From positions 1,417,465 through 1,481,464 of the forward strand of contig MZZL01000408.1 of assembly GCA_002749535.1 (NCBI GenBank): a stretch of DNA of 64,000 nt, read 5' to 3'. Both the position numbers and the translations under genes were made by a program. Numbering within the stretch: position 1 is the first letter of the stretch; the number at the start of each line of letters is the position of its first letter. Of this stretch, positions 46,368-57,566 are shown piece after piece. The notes beneath the pieces were generated by a model. The model was not told where the DNA came from. It worked only from the letters and a program-made list of their open reading frames with translations, and ran no database searches. This DNA is from Apophysomyces variabilis. Its lineage: Eukaryota > Mucoromycota > Mucoromycetes > Mucorales > Mucoraceae.

Positions 46368-48918
46368 ATGTCTCTTGCGTTAACTGTTGCCACCAAGGCC
46401 ACGCCCATTAGTTATGGTAATTAAGAGTACCAATATTTACTTTATGGCTGACTAAAGCTGTTCTCGAACAGGTATTTTGGCTGTTGCTGCCCATTTGAAC
46501 ACCGTCAAGCCCGGTGTTATCTCCGTGGAATACCGCGATGCTAAAAATCTCGCTACCGAAGGAGCCAACAATGCCTTGGTCAGCTACAATGGGTACCGTG
46601 TTATATACTTCAACAATTCAACGTTCTAAATATCTATATTTATACTTCCGACATCAGTGAGAAATACGACACAGCAAACTCCATTGGCCGTCTATTTGGC
46701 AGACTTAATGCCGAAGCAGGCCTTTACGATCCCAAGGATCCCATCAGCTCCACCTTGGTAAATTACCACTTTGACTTTGTATACATGGTGTTAACTGTGA
46801 TGTTGTTTTATGATAGGTTGATCAATGGCTCGATTTTGCCGAGAGCAGGCTGGGATCTCCCGACTTCAAGACCCTCGACGTTGCTTTTAAGGAACTGAAC
46901 AAATACCTCACTCTCCGCTCCTATCTAGTTGGCTATGACATTACTCTCGCTGATCTTATCGTTTGGGGTGCTTTGAAGGGTACAAATGGCTTTTTTTTTG
47001 TTTCATAGAAAAAACTCATCCATTGCTTGAATTAGGTTCTCCTGTGTTTGCTCGTATGATCAAGACCAAGAAGGAATCCCTTGGTGTCTATCTCGTGCGT
47101 TGGTTCGAATATATTTCCAGCCTTCCTGTTGCCCAGGCTGCAGTCAGCGGTATCCAGCAAAAGGAAAAGAATGGAAAGAGCAAAGCAGCGGATCAGGGCA
47201 AATTTGAGATTGGCTTGACCGAGGCTGAGATTGGTAAAGTGGTCACCCGTTTCCCTCCTGAACCCAGTGGCTACCTCCACATCGGCCACGCTAAGGCTGC
47301 TCTTCTCAATCAGTATTTCGCCCAGACATATAAGGGCAAGTTGATTGTTCGTTTCGATGACACGAACCCAAGCAAGGAAAAGACCGAATTCGAAGAGTCT
47401 ATTAAAGAGGATTTGGCGTTGATTGGCGTTGATTCGTCTATTGTATCCCACACGTCGGATTACTTTGATCAAATGTATGAGCTGGCTCTGAAGATCATCA
47501 AAGACGGTAAGGCCTACGTAGATGATACCGATCAGGAGACCATGCGTAAGGAACGTATGGCCGGTGAGCCTTCCAAGTGCCGCGATCTCAGTGTGGAAGA
47601 GAACTTGCGTCGCTTTGAGGAAATGAAGAACGCTACTGAATTTGTGAGTGTTATTGTATAGTTTAGTGAGTCAGGATCTCATGGCTTTTGGAAAATTAGG
47701 GTCAAACTTGTTGTTTACGCGCTAAGATCAGTTATAACGACCCCAACGGCACTTTGCGTGACCCCGTCATCTACCGATGCAACCTTACACCTCACCATTT
47801 CACCGGAGATAAATGGAAGATTTACCCTACCTATGATTTTGCCTGTCCTATTGTTGACAGTTTAGAGGGCGTCACTCACGCACTGAGAACCAACGAATAC
47901 CGTGACCGAAATGCTCAATATTATTGGATGCTTGAAACACTTGGTCTCCGTAAGGTGCACATCTGGGATTTCAGCAGAATCAACTTCGTCTACACTTTGT
48001 TGTCTAAGCGAAAGCTTACCTGGTTTGTCGAGCAAGGCCATGTCAGTGGCTGGGATGATCCCCGTTTCCCTACTGTGCGCGGTATCCGTCGCCGTGGTAT
48101 GACCATTGAAGCACTCAAGCAGTACATTCTTATGCAAGGTGCTTCGCAAAATACCCTTCTCTTGGAGTGGGACAAACTATGGGCCATCAACCGTAAGGTC
48201 ATTGACCCAATTGCTCCTCGCCACACTGCCGTCCTCAAGGAAGACATGGTGCAATGTACAATTCAAGGCGCACCTGCCACTCCTGACGTGAAGGAACTTC
48301 CCAAGCATAAGAAGAACCCTGATGTTGGTATGAAGAAGACTACCTTCTCCAACAAGATCGTCCTTGACCAGGAGGATGCTGCTTCTTTCGAGATCGGCGA
48401 GGAGGTAAGACGATGAAGTACTTATGTGAAGCGTAAATCAATGACGAAACTGTTAGATTACTCTTATGGACTGGGGCAACGCATTCGTGCGTGAGGTCCA
48501 GAAGGGCGCCAACGGTGAAGTGACAGGTGTCAACTTTGATCTGCACTTGGAAGGCGACTTCAAGAAGACCAAGAAGAAGATTTCATGGCTCTCTTATGGC
48601 GAGGAGTTGATTGATGCTGTTTTGGTGGACTACGATTACCTTATCACCAAGAAGAAGGTCGAGGAAGGCGACAATGTGGAGGACCTTGTCACGCCTGTCA
48701 GCGAATTCAAGACTCCTATTCTGGCCGATGCCAACATTGCCGATATTAAGCAGGGCGAGATCATTCAGTTTGAACGCAAGGGCTATTTCATTTTGGATGC
48801 CCCTGCAAAGGAAGGATCAGCCGCTGTCTTTATCCGCATCCCTGACGGAAAAGTTGCTTCAACTGTATCAAAAGCCGACGACAAGAAGACCGAGAACAAC
48901 AAGCCCAAAAAGAACTAA
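46368..48918 (+). CDS. GUS1: Glutamyl-tRNA synthetase, cytosolic
   Basis: Seven exons (46368-46416, 46472-46592, 46658-46757, 46817-46979, 47036-47643, 47700-48404, 48457-48918) give 735 residues, close to the 708 of yeast Gus1. Residues 1-~180 are a GST-like domain that in yeast binds Arc1; a Lys-rich linker follows. The class I catalytic domain carries PPEPSGYLHIGHAKAALL (HIGH box 226-229), VRFDDTNPSKEK, CLRAKISYNDPNG, RDPVIYR, YPTYDFACPIVDSLEGVTHALRTNEY and the KMSKS counterpart LLSKRKLTWFV (~448-452). The C-terminal beta-barrel anticodon domain ends in a Lys-rich tail. It charges tRNA-Glu in the cytosol. A polyadenylation signal, AATAAA, lies at 48979-48984. It is a Glu- rather than Gln-specific enzyme of the GlxRS group by its GST-like N terminus. 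Confidence 0.95.
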
Positions 48919-49391
48919 ATCCCATAATTACTTCTAAAGAGAAAACTATGCTACAGCAACGTAGTTTGTACAAACATCAATAAAAGTTCTAACGAGCAAC
49001 ATCATGTTTAGCATCCTTAGACTTCTTAGCCCCTCATTGAAATTTGGTTTATCTCTATGCAATTGGACATTCTAAGTGGATCCTATAAAGCAACAACGAA
49101 TGGAAAATTTACTTTCGATGATTTTGAAAATTTTTATATCTCCATAAGAAGTTAAAACGTACAAGTAGAATTCAATGATTTTTTTTTTGCTTGCATATAC
49201 TACTATATACTAGATATATATAACGTGTGGTGATGTGTGTCAAATTGAAAAGTGTTGAACTAAGAAATGATTGTGTAGGTAAATGAAAGGAAGTGATATA
49301 AAAAGAAGTTAAATAGAAATGAAAGGCAAATGGGGGAATAAGAAGGATATGTAAGATACACCACCAGAAAGAATTTCATCACTGAAAATCT
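48919..49391. other. Spacer between convergent GluRS and unrecognised gene
   Basis: 473 AT-rich bases with the GluRS polyadenylation signal near the left end and A/T tracts. I see no gene. Confidence 0.55.
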
Positions 49392-49991
49392 TCAGTAAGC
49401 TCGAACGGTGGACGTGTTTTCGTTCAGTGTCAGGTTAACGACAATATCGTCTACATATTCAACTTGCACACGATCCAAAGCATTTTGGATCTCATCCATC
49501 GAACGATAGAGCCAGTCCAAATCCACGTCTTCGTCAGGTTCTGCTCCGAGAAGGATATTGATAGGAGAGTCATTGTTATGAAGCCCATTTTTAGGCGGAG
49601 ATGGCACCACGAGTTGGTCTAGTAATTCTTTATATTTTTCCACGCGTTCCTGAATATCTTGCGTTTGTAACGGATCAGAAGTGGTGTTGGATATATCAAT
49701 TAAATTACTAAAAAGAGAAGGCAAGGTTGATTAGAGAACAGATCATGACCAGAGCATGCACCATGCGCTGTTTAAAATACTTGCTGAGTGGTCCGCTCAA
49801 TGACATCGTTCCAAAAGTCTTGTTCCATTTTCAAGTCGATCGTACCATAAGAATGGGAATTCATCCTGCTAATTGTGTTGTACGACTGGATCCATCAGTA
49901 AATATAAAGCATAATAGTTTTGTTTGATCACAAGTCATTACCTGTCTTCATGTGTCAGATTATGTCGAAGCAAAGGTGAGCAGAGATCATC
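49392..49991 (-). CDS. Unrecognised small protein gene, 5' end and one junction unresolved
   Basis: Three protein-like exons are visible. The piece 49991-49942 (DDLCSPLLRHNLTHED) ends at a GTAATG donor and joins in phase to 49865-49781 (MNSHSYGTIDLKMEQDFW, NDVIERTTQQ), which ends at GTATTT. The last exon, 49707-49392, reads NLIDISNTTSDPLQTQD, QERVEKYKELLDQLV, DVDLDWLYRSMDEIQNALDR and closes with TAA. The second junction is one base out of phase with the only good acceptor, so either an extra small exon is missed or there is a lesion. The final exon is helical and acidic, suggesting a subunit of a coiled-coil complex. No family was recognised. An upstream extension in frame (GPDALPNVFFFVSQ) may belong to the gene. 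Confidence 0.4.
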
Positions 49992-50566
49992 CTGCGAGAC
50001 AAAGAAGAAAACGTTGGGAAGTGCATCAGGGCCATGACTCAATGACAGCTTCTTTCTTTTTTTTTTCTTTTTACTTCGTAGCGATCCTCTTTGCTTCCGC
50101 AGCAACCCATGATAAAAGAACAATAACAAAACGTGAAAGCCAGCCAAATGGAAGGAAAAAGACCGAAACGGGAACAGAAAAGAAAAATCTAGGAACAGAA
50201 AAGAGAAGATCACGCGGAGAAACCAAAGCATAGCGGTTCTCGAAAATGTCACGGACCTACTGAGATCATGGTAGACCACGCTCATACTATCTAACAAAGG
50301 AAAAAGAAAACAACACAGAGCATTTGATTATATCATACAGTAAATCAGCATCCTTTACTACAATTCAGATTATCGCTCGTCAGCTAAAATTTTCTCTGAA
50401 CGATGTGAAAGAAACTAAAACACACAGCGGAACGCCTGACAAAATGTGTGGCGCGCCCAATGAAGAAAAAACTTTTTGCACTTCAACTTACTAGCCGTTA
50501 TCTTGGAATAACGCTAGCGGATCCGCTCATATTCAAGATATATATACCATTTCATAAAGCGTTTTC
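49992..50566. other. Divergent upstream region before the SDR array
   Basis: 575 bases containing A-rich purine tracts and, at ~50537-50548, a GATATATATACC TATA-like element ~20-30 bases upstream of the small ORF at 50567. I see no further gene. Confidence 0.45.
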
Positions 50567-50855
50567 ATGTGTCATCTAGGCCAAATATCTGTGCTAACCG
50601 TTGATGCTATTAAGGGGTCCGAGACGCCCGCCAAGTGGACCCTGAAAAATCACAAGCTACCCGAGAACGACTTTAGTCTCCCAGCAACCTTTAACGGAAC
50701 GTGCTTTGGACTTCAACGTACAAAGTATTAAGTTTGACGGAAACCAAATCATAAAGGACCGAGAGGCATCCGGAAAAAAGTCAAGCACTGAACGATGTCA
50801 AGGTTGTAATGCGCAAAAAGTCCCTTCAACTATTTATCCGCGAGAACGAAATTAA
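50567..50855 (+). pseudogene. Short gene or gene relic in two frames upstream of the SDR array
   Basis: An ATG at 50567 opens 54 codons (CHLGQISVLTVDAIKG, SETPAKWTLKNHKLPE, FSLPATFNGTCFGLQ), ending in TAA at 50731. The next frame then continues from 50730 without pause (KFDGNQIIKDREASGKKSS, ERCQGCNAQKVPSTIYP) to TAA at 50855. Together they read as one ~95-residue protein broken by a single-base shift. A TATA-like element sits just upstream. The frame is too short to be seen by usual ORF cut-offs. No family was recognised. It ends 107 bases before the first SDR gene, on the same strand. Confidence 0.35.
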
Positions 50856-50904
50856 GGTTAAAACCATATCCCCAGTCTCCAATAGAATGAAAAAGAAAGA
50901 CGAA

Positions 50905-50916
50905 CTATTTAAGGCG
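50905..50916 (+). promoter_or_regulatory. TATA-like element shared by SDR copies (copy A)
   Basis: CTATTTAAGGCG lies 45 bases before the ATG of SDR copy A. The identical 12-mer lies 42 bases before the ATG of copy D, and a weaker TTTATTTAAGCAG lies 66 bases before copy C. A TATA role is inferred from position. Confidence 0.55.
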
Positions 50917-50961
50917 TAACCATACGAATACTCGCTCCTTTTTCCTCTAGTTCATACGTCG

Positions 50962-51786
50962 ATGTCTTTGGTCGTTTTAGTTACTGGCGCCTCTCGAGGC
51001 TTGGGTCTTGAATTCGTGAGACAACTTTCTGAACAAGGCCATAAAGTGATCGCAGCGGCCCGTTCGCCTGAAAAATCAAGTGAACTTCAAGCGTTCGCAA
51101 CCAAGAAGAATATTCATACACTGTCTCTGGATATTGTCGACGAAGCATCCGTCAATGTAATAGCAGCAAAGCCATGATGCCGGATGCGACTCCTCATACT
51201 TTGTTTTTAGAGTGCTGCAGACCAAGTGTCGAAGATTGCACCGGAAGGTATCGACATCTTGATCAACAACTCTGGCATCCTTTGCTCTTATAGTTTGAAT
51301 GTGGAGACGGCGTAAGTAAGATACCCAGGCCGAGAAAGGAAAGATATTCGCTAAAATCCCTTGGTCTGGTTTAGGAAAGCGAAAGATTACATGAGAATTT
51401 TCGAGACCAACGTGGCTGGCACGGCGACGACGACCGTCGCCTTTCTTGAACATCTGCGAAAACGAAAGACGCGTAAGATTATCAACATCTCTTCATCCCT
51501 CGGATCCATCGGGTACCCCAAGAATATAGGCACAAGTGCACCAGCCTACAGTGTGTCCAAAGCGGGTGAAAATATGTTGAGCAAATTGTTTTCAGTACAA
51601 CTTGAAAAAGAGAACTTTATCGTCCTGGCTCTTCATCCAGGATGGGTTAAAACAGATATGGGAACAGGAAGAGCGCCTTTGGAGCCAATAGAATCCATCA
51701 GTGGCATGCTTAAGGTGATCGAAAACCTGACGACCGAAGACAATGGCAAATTTTTGGATTACGAAGGTCAACCTATGCCATGGTAA
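50962..51786 (+). CDS. Classical short-chain dehydrogenase/reductase, array copy A
   Basis: Exons 50962-51156, 51211-51311 and 51375-51786 (195, 101 and 412 bases; phases 0 and 2) give 235 residues. The Rossmann motif VTGASRGLGLEF binds the nucleotide; ARS near residue 33 after the second strand fits an NADP-type site. ILINNSG is the NNAG-type motif. The catalytic Ser lies in INISSSLGS and the Tyr-x-x-x-Lys pair in AYSVSKAGEN. HPGWVKTDMG closes the active site. The family includes C-factor-like and other carbonyl reductases; the substrate is unknown. It shares its exact exon layout with copies C and D, showing local duplication. No targeting signal. Confidence 0.92.
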
Positions 51787-52269
51787 TATCTCACTGGCAA
51801 CCTCAACATGATCGCAAAAAAAAATGTGTTATCAGGATTTATTTCACGCCGAAACGGAAAATAAACATCAGCTAGCTTTTATAATTCGAGACCTGATATC
51901 GAAGAGGTGCTCTTACAGCGTTACTCTTATACAGATCCGGCAGTAGGCGGCCTTAAGAATGGGCAATCTACGCTAGAATCCAAGGAAAAGTAAACACAAT
52001 ACCGCTAATAGTCGATTCAACATTGGCAGTAGCGTTCTATAAGCAGCAGACTTGCGTTTGGCTCCTGTTTTTGAAATAGCCTTCAATGTAACAGATGGCA
52101 AGTTTTTTTCCTCTTCGGATTTTATGCCGATTTTCTGATGTGCAGGATAATAAGGGCTGAAACCTTGTCTGAATATGAAATCCCAGAACCTTAGAACTTT
52201 TCGGTTTTATTAAACAGCACTTGATTTTCTGTTTCTTGCCATAACACTTTGCTGGTTTTATGAAGCGCC
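51787..52269. other. Spacer between SDR copies A and B
   Basis: 483 AT-rich bases. Unlike copies A and D, no CTATTTAAGGCG element is present before copy B, in keeping with its decay. Confidence 0.5.
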
Positions 52270-53117
52270 ACGTCTTTAGTGGTTCTTGTTACGGGTGCTG
52301 CCCGAGGCTTAAGGCTTGAATTTGTTAGACAGCTTTCTGAAGCAGGTTATGTGGTGCTTGCAGCAGTGCGATCGCCTGAAGGGTCTGCTGAATTGCAGAA
52401 GTTAGCAAACAACAAGAAGTTTCATATATTATACTTTGATATTATTGAAACAGAATCTGTCGAGGTAAAACGAACAATTCAAATAGTTGTGCTCGATTTG
52501 AAGATTTTTTATGCATCGTTTTCTGGTAAGCTGCCAAGGAACACGCTTGGAAGATTGCACCGGAAGGAATTGATATTCTGATTAACAGGACCTGGATTTT
52601 TTGATCCAAGGAGTGTGAACATTGGGATGTCATAAGCTTTGTTTATCAGCATTGTTTCCCAGCAAAACTAAGAGAGAACTTTTCTCAGCGTGTCAGACAA
52701 TTATTTGCAACTCTTTCAAATCATGCATGGCAGGTGCCGTTGAGACGACCATGGCCGTTTGTGAACTTTTTGCGTAAGGCCAACACGCGTAAGGTTATCA
52801 ACGTTTCTTCATCGCTAGGATGTACCGCTCTTTTCAAAAACACCAGAGATAGTGCAAAAGGCTACTGTGGTACAAAGGCTGGCGAGAATCTCCTTACCAG
52901 TTTGCTTGCATCAACCCTCAAGGTGGACGGATTTACTACTATCACCATTAACCCCGGCTGGGTTCAGAATGCTATGGGTACGGAAATAACACCGTTGAAG
53001 CCAGCCGAATCTGTGAACTGCATGTTGAAAGTGATCTCACATGTGACGGCTGAAGATAGCGGCGCATTCTTCGATCATACGGGCGACAAGCTTCTGTGGT
53101 ATAAAAAAAAAAGGTAG
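52270..53117 (+). pseudogene. Decayed SDR, array copy B
   Basis: This region aligns with copies A, C and D over its whole length but carries several lesions. The start codon position reads ACG (52270-52272). The Rossmann motif is TGAARGLRLEF, with Arg for a key Gly. The NNSG motif has become NRTW and is followed by an in-frame TGA (~52600). The intron 2 region is disordered, and the start of exon 3 is shifted in frame, so that a MAGAVETTMAVCE-like stretch and the following LRKANTRKVINVSSSLG lie in different frames. From ~52770 the frame is intact to TAG at 53117, including YCGTKAGEN and NPGWVQNAMG, with a Lys-rich end replacing the usual PW terminus. The open 3' part (52734-53117) could still give a 127-residue protein. 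Confidence 0.85.
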
Positions 53118-54086
53118 CAGTACATGCCCACCTTGTCTTAGGGCAAAAGGTACATGTACGCATCTGTCTTATTCTAGAAAACATACCATCTTTATACCAT
53201 ATCTCAGAAATTTTGTTCTTAGGCCTAATCAGGTCGTTGATGGTTATAACGTAGCCTAGCTATACAGCCACACCATTATATGTCTTCACGTGAAATGGAG
53301 ACTGTGACATACGCCATATTCGTTCTCACTGGTGCTGCGCCCAACTTATTTTGTTTATTCTTGGGATCCAGGCAATGATGGTTCGTGTGGAAAAGAACGA
53401 GGATTAAAAAGGCAATGTAAAACTGCACGAACGAAGTAACTGGATCTCTGGTGCTATCGAGCCTACTGGACAATGTACATGATATTGTTTTTAATTGAGC
53501 TATCCCTAGGGTCATGGAAACAAAGGTTTTGCTGCACTAGCGCACGAAATGGGTCGCATCCACACACTGCTCGACACGTCTTTCAGAGTAGCTGGTACCA
53601 TTCTGATGTTTTGCCGTGATGAATTTCTAAGACCATTCTGAAATAAACCCATTCATTAATTTGTTTTAGCTATTAATATGTATGAAATTCCATGGGTTCC
53701 ATGACAAGAGTATAATATAGCGTCCGTTCGGTTTGTACCGTTAGTCTCGTCAGTAGAGTCAACTACTACCATAAAGCAAAAGTACGCCACTATCTATGGT
53801 TATATAAGTCCATCGTCAACTTTTGCATGGTGTGAAGCTCATTGATATCTGCATCTCTCGTTGTGATTTTCTAGTCCGATGACTATGTTTCTCTGGAGCC
53901 ATTGCATTTTATGTACAGCGTGCCTATAGCGGCAAACCTTCATCGGTTCATGTCGGCCTTTGCAATGCGATAGGTACATTAATTTATGCAACCTAAACTC
54001 AGACTTCTTTATTTAAGCAGTAGGAAAAGACCGTCAATGGACGTGAGCTTTTCCTTTCCGTCTTTTATTCCCAAGCGATTCATATC
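53118..54086. other. Spacer between SDR copies B and C
   Basis: 969 bases. A minus-strand ATG ORF of 79 codons (53515-53276) with one hydrophobic stretch (FYIAFLILVLFH) has no family. The region near 54008-54020 holds a TATTTAAG element before copy C. I see nothing else. Confidence 0.45.
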
Positions 54087-54920
54087 ATGTCTTTAACCGT
54101 CCTTGTCACCGGTGCCTCTCGCGGCTTAGGTCTTGAGTTTGTAAAACAGCTTTCGAAACAAGGCTATAATGTGATCGCCTCTGCAAGATCACCCGACAAA
54201 TCAAGCGAATTACAATCGCTAGCAAGCAGCAACAAGGTTCATACATTGCCTCTTGATATAGTAAACGAAGCATCCGTCAAGGTAAGAGTAGCAATAAAAA
54301 TAAATACCGGGGATACTCACATATTCACATGTCCTTGATTTAGAGTGCTGCAGAACAAGTCTGGAAAATTGCACCAGAAGGTATCGATATCTTGATTAAT
54401 AACTCTGGGATATTTTGTTCCTATACAATGAATGTTGAAACTGCGTAAGCTGATTATATGTTATGTGAAGAGGTTATTTGTGGCTAAATTACCATTGGAT
54501 CTCCATAGAAAAGCAAATGACTATATGAGGATCTTCGAGACCAACGTGGCTGGTACTGCCACAATCACAGTCGCTTTTCTCGAACATTTACGTAAACGAA
54601 AGACCCGCAAGATTATCAACATCACATCCACACTTGGATCCATCGGTTACCCAAGAAATATGGGAGGCTCGGCCCCGGCTTACTCTGTTTCCAAGGCTGC
54701 CGAGAACATGCTTACCAAACTATTCTCTATTCAACTGGAGAAAGAGAATTTTAGCGTGATCTCTCTTAATCCTGGATGGGTCAAGACGGATATGGGAACC
54801 GAGCGTGCACCATTGGAACCTGAAGAATCTATTAGTGGCATGTTAAAAGTGATTGAGAAAGTGACAGAGAAAGACACAGGTAAATTTTTTCAGTACGATG
54901 GCGGAGACTTGCCATGGTGA
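54087..54920 (+). CDS. Classical short-chain dehydrogenase/reductase, array copy C
   Basis: Exons 54087-54281, 54344-54444 and 54509-54920 have the same lengths (195, 101, 412) and phases as copies A and D, giving 235 residues. Motifs: VTGASRGLGLEF, ILINNSGIF, INITSTLGS with the catalytic Thr/Ser region, AYSVSKAAEN (Tyr-Lys pair) and NPGWVKTDMG. It is closest to copy A: both share METNV-like FETNVAGTAT, LRKRKTRKIIN and APLEP-ESISGMLKVIE blocks. Function is as for copy A, an NAD(P)H-dependent reductase of unknown substrate. Confidence 0.92.
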
Positions 54921-55090
54921 AATAAATGTGTCAGTGTGATTCTGTACTATCAAAAAAAATCTCCAGCAAATGTTTGTTAAGTACTGACATTACGGTGAAT
55001 AGCCGTTCGAATACCTCTTCTCAGTGGATTGTAAGAGTCGTTCTCAATAAACCCTAGATGTCTGCAACTAGTTTTAGAGGACTTTCTGTG

Positions 55091-55157
55091 GATATATACG
55101 CCGAGTTGTCTTGGTGCACTCCGCTCTTCCTACTGTACAGAACTTGGCGTATATATC
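55091..55157. repeat. Near-perfect 17-base inverted repeat (hairpin)
   Basis: GATATATACGCCGAGTT at 55091-55107 pairs with AACTTGGCGTATATATC at 55141-55157 with one mismatch, leaving a 33-base loop. It lies ~170 bases downstream of SDR copy C. It may be a terminator-like hairpin or the ends of a very short foldback element. Confidence 0.6.
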
Positions 55158-56684
55158 ATATCCTTAGCCCGTTTTTGAGGAGATGAGAAGCCATGCACTT
55201 GCTGATTAGCAATTGATAGGTTAATATATGAAGACCAAGGACTGAGTAAGTAAGCGCATAAAGAAAGACCACAGGGAAGCATTGAAGGAGCATGAGACAC
55301 TCATAGATAGGACATTAGCTTTCACTATGTTTGAGGGTAGTAGCACATAATTCTTCACTTGTCAGCAACTTTTTGGAGAATTCATACATTAGAGGATTAT
55401 TAAAGCGCATAGGATGCTTTGATACTCTATTCGGATATATCCTAAGACAACTGACATATTAAAATGCATGAGATGGATAATTTTATCCATTTCGTCATTT
55501 TTAATATTTTCTGTCAGATATACATAAAAAGCCTTCTATTTTATGTAGCTTTGCCATTACGATGGCTAGTCAACTAGAGAGTCATTTCCGTAATAGGCAA
55601 GCGACGCAGTAATACCTGAAACTGTTGGATATCTTCACTTGATTCTACTTCTCTGTCTATACATACTTTATTATTTTATCTTCTGTGGAATGAAAACACT
55701 TGCCGGCGACAGGTGTATGATTTTGACTTATTGCAATGACTGCAATACAGAAGGTGTCACTTTGTCTTTGATCTCGGTGATACAGTAGATCTCTGATGTT
55801 ACGGTAGAGAAGAGGTGCAGTCGGCGTTCCAAACTAGAGAATTTCACTGCAAATGAGAACGTGTTAATTCCGATCATGCTGTTAAATGGAACACAAGTAC
55901 GAGGAAGTAACACTACGGCAGGGGCGTATAGCGCAGTCATAAGGGAATATAGTTGCCGTTTTCCGGTAATTACCTATGTGAAGTACATCTGTTATTGTTA
56001 GCACGGGATCTTCAGCAGGGTTATGCGGCTTGTCATTTGGATCTTTCGGCTGTTTCCGGTTGAAGTACTTAGTGCTTACTACTTGCTTAGTCAAATAAGC
56101 AAAGTATTGTTGTACCAAACCGGTTTAGAAATACTAATTGTCAGCAAAATGCTTGAAGCGTTGCAGCCCAATCCGGGAGACTCCAGTCCGATGCAAAGAG
56201 GAATTAGTCTCAAGGCAACCCCAACAGCTGGTGGAGAAGAGAGTTTGATGGTCTAGATTTCATTGCTGTATCTTCTATGCCTTTATGTAAGGCATAAAAA
56301 GTTGAAGCGGATCCCACATTGTCAAATCGTGATGCTAATAATCAATACATGAAGAGGGCCGTTTGTGTTATTCGCACCTTAGGCGCGCGAACGTCAGCTT
56401 GCGATGATAGGGCCATAACGCACGGACGCAGTTCAACGATGCGGAGCAGGAGGTATAAATTGTTCGTGGGTGAACCAATCCTAACCTGACCGTTTCCGTA
56501 AACGGCATGCTATAGTTGGCCGCGGTTTGTGCGTTGCACGACCGGCCAACAGGAACTGCTGACTCTCTTCAATTGAAACAGAGCCATGAGCAGGTTTGTG
56601 TCTCTTTCCTTCCTTGACTCTGTTTTCCTCGGAAAAACTAGGGTCGCCGAAGGCCGATGGCTTTGAAACTCCGAAACTCATTAT

Positions 56685-56696
56685 CTATTTAAGGCG
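56685..56696 (+). promoter_or_regulatory. TATA-like element shared by SDR copies (copy D)
   Basis: CTATTTAAGGCG is identical to the element before copy A and lies 42 bases before the copy D ATG. Confidence 0.55.
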
Positions 56697-56738
56697 AAGA
56701 GTAAAACAACGACTTTCTGAAATCCTGTATCTACTATC

Positions 56739-57566
56739 ATGTCTTTGATTATCCTTGTTACTGGTGCTTCACGCGGTCTAGGTCTTGAATTTGTGAGACA
56801 ATTTTCGGAACATGGTCACACAGTGATCGCTGCCGTTCGAAACCCTGGTCAAGCGAGTGAACTACAAGAGTTGGCGACCAAAACCAAAGTTCATACCGTG
56901 AAAATGGACATCCTCGACGAAGAGTCCGTCAAGGTAAGGAATAAGATAAGAACGGAAAGCAGCATTTTTAATCTATCCCGTATTTTCTGTTTAGACTGCC
57001 GCAGAAGAAGTTGCAAAAATCGCTCCGAATGGCATTGATATCCTGATTAATAATTCAGGCATCATGTCTTCACGGGATTTAAATGCTATAAACACGTAAG
57101 ATGCGACCTGCAAAAGAAATGGAAGCTAATCGACAGATAATTTTTTGCTTCCAGAACGGCCAAGGAATACGTGAGGATGTTTGAAACGAACGTGGGTGGC
57201 ACTGTCACGGTAACCTTGGCCTTCCTTGATCAGTTGCGTAAACGTAATACCCGCAAAATCGTCAATATCTCATCGGGGCTGGGATCACTCGCTTTACCAA
57301 AGCCTTATGGCAGTGGTGCATCGTCCTATTCCGTTTCTAAGGCTGCTCAGAACATGTTTAGCAAGATGCTTGCTATTGAATTGGAGAAAGAGGACTTCAC
57401 TATCGTGTCGCTTCATCCAGGGTGGGTACAAACGGATATGGGAACTGCGAATGCCCCTCTTAAACCAGCGCAATCCATTGCGGGCATGATCAAGGTGATC
57501 GACAAAGTGACAGCAAAGGAAACCGGTGCCTTCTTTGACTATGAAGGCAACGCACTTCCGTGGTAA
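56739..57566 (+). CDS. Classical short-chain dehydrogenase/reductase, array copy D
   Basis: Exons 56739-56933, 56995-57095 and 57155-57566 (195, 101, 412; phases 0 and 2) give 235 residues. Motifs: VTGASRGLGLEF, ILINNSGIM, VNISSGLGS, SYSVSKAAQN (Tyr-Lys) and HPGWVQTDMG. It is the most diverged of the intact copies (VGGTVTVTLAFLDQL, KPAQSIAGMIKVID) but shares exon layout, the PW C terminus and the TATA-like 12-mer with copy A. Substrate unknown. Confidence 0.92.

Larger units (their letters stand above)
54921..56738. other. 1.8-kb spacer between SDR copies C and D with unresolved coding potential
   Basis: At 55728-56256 both strands look partly coding. On the minus strand, NPAEDPVLTITDVLHI joins across a GT-AG intron (~55970-55911) to PRTCVPFNSMIG and ends at 55728. 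On the plus strand, ENFTANENVLIPIMLLNGT and SRVMRLVIWIFRLFP run to SKMLEALQPNPGDSS and stop at 56256, via a possible 36-base intron. Neither has a recognised family or a clear start. The remainder (54921-55700 and 56260-56680) shows a hairpin at 55091-55157 and the copy D promoter. Confidence 0.35.

Noticed and set aside
53276..53515. 79-codon minus-strand ORF with one hydrophobic stretch
   Set aside because: No homology visible; could occur by chance in this spacer.
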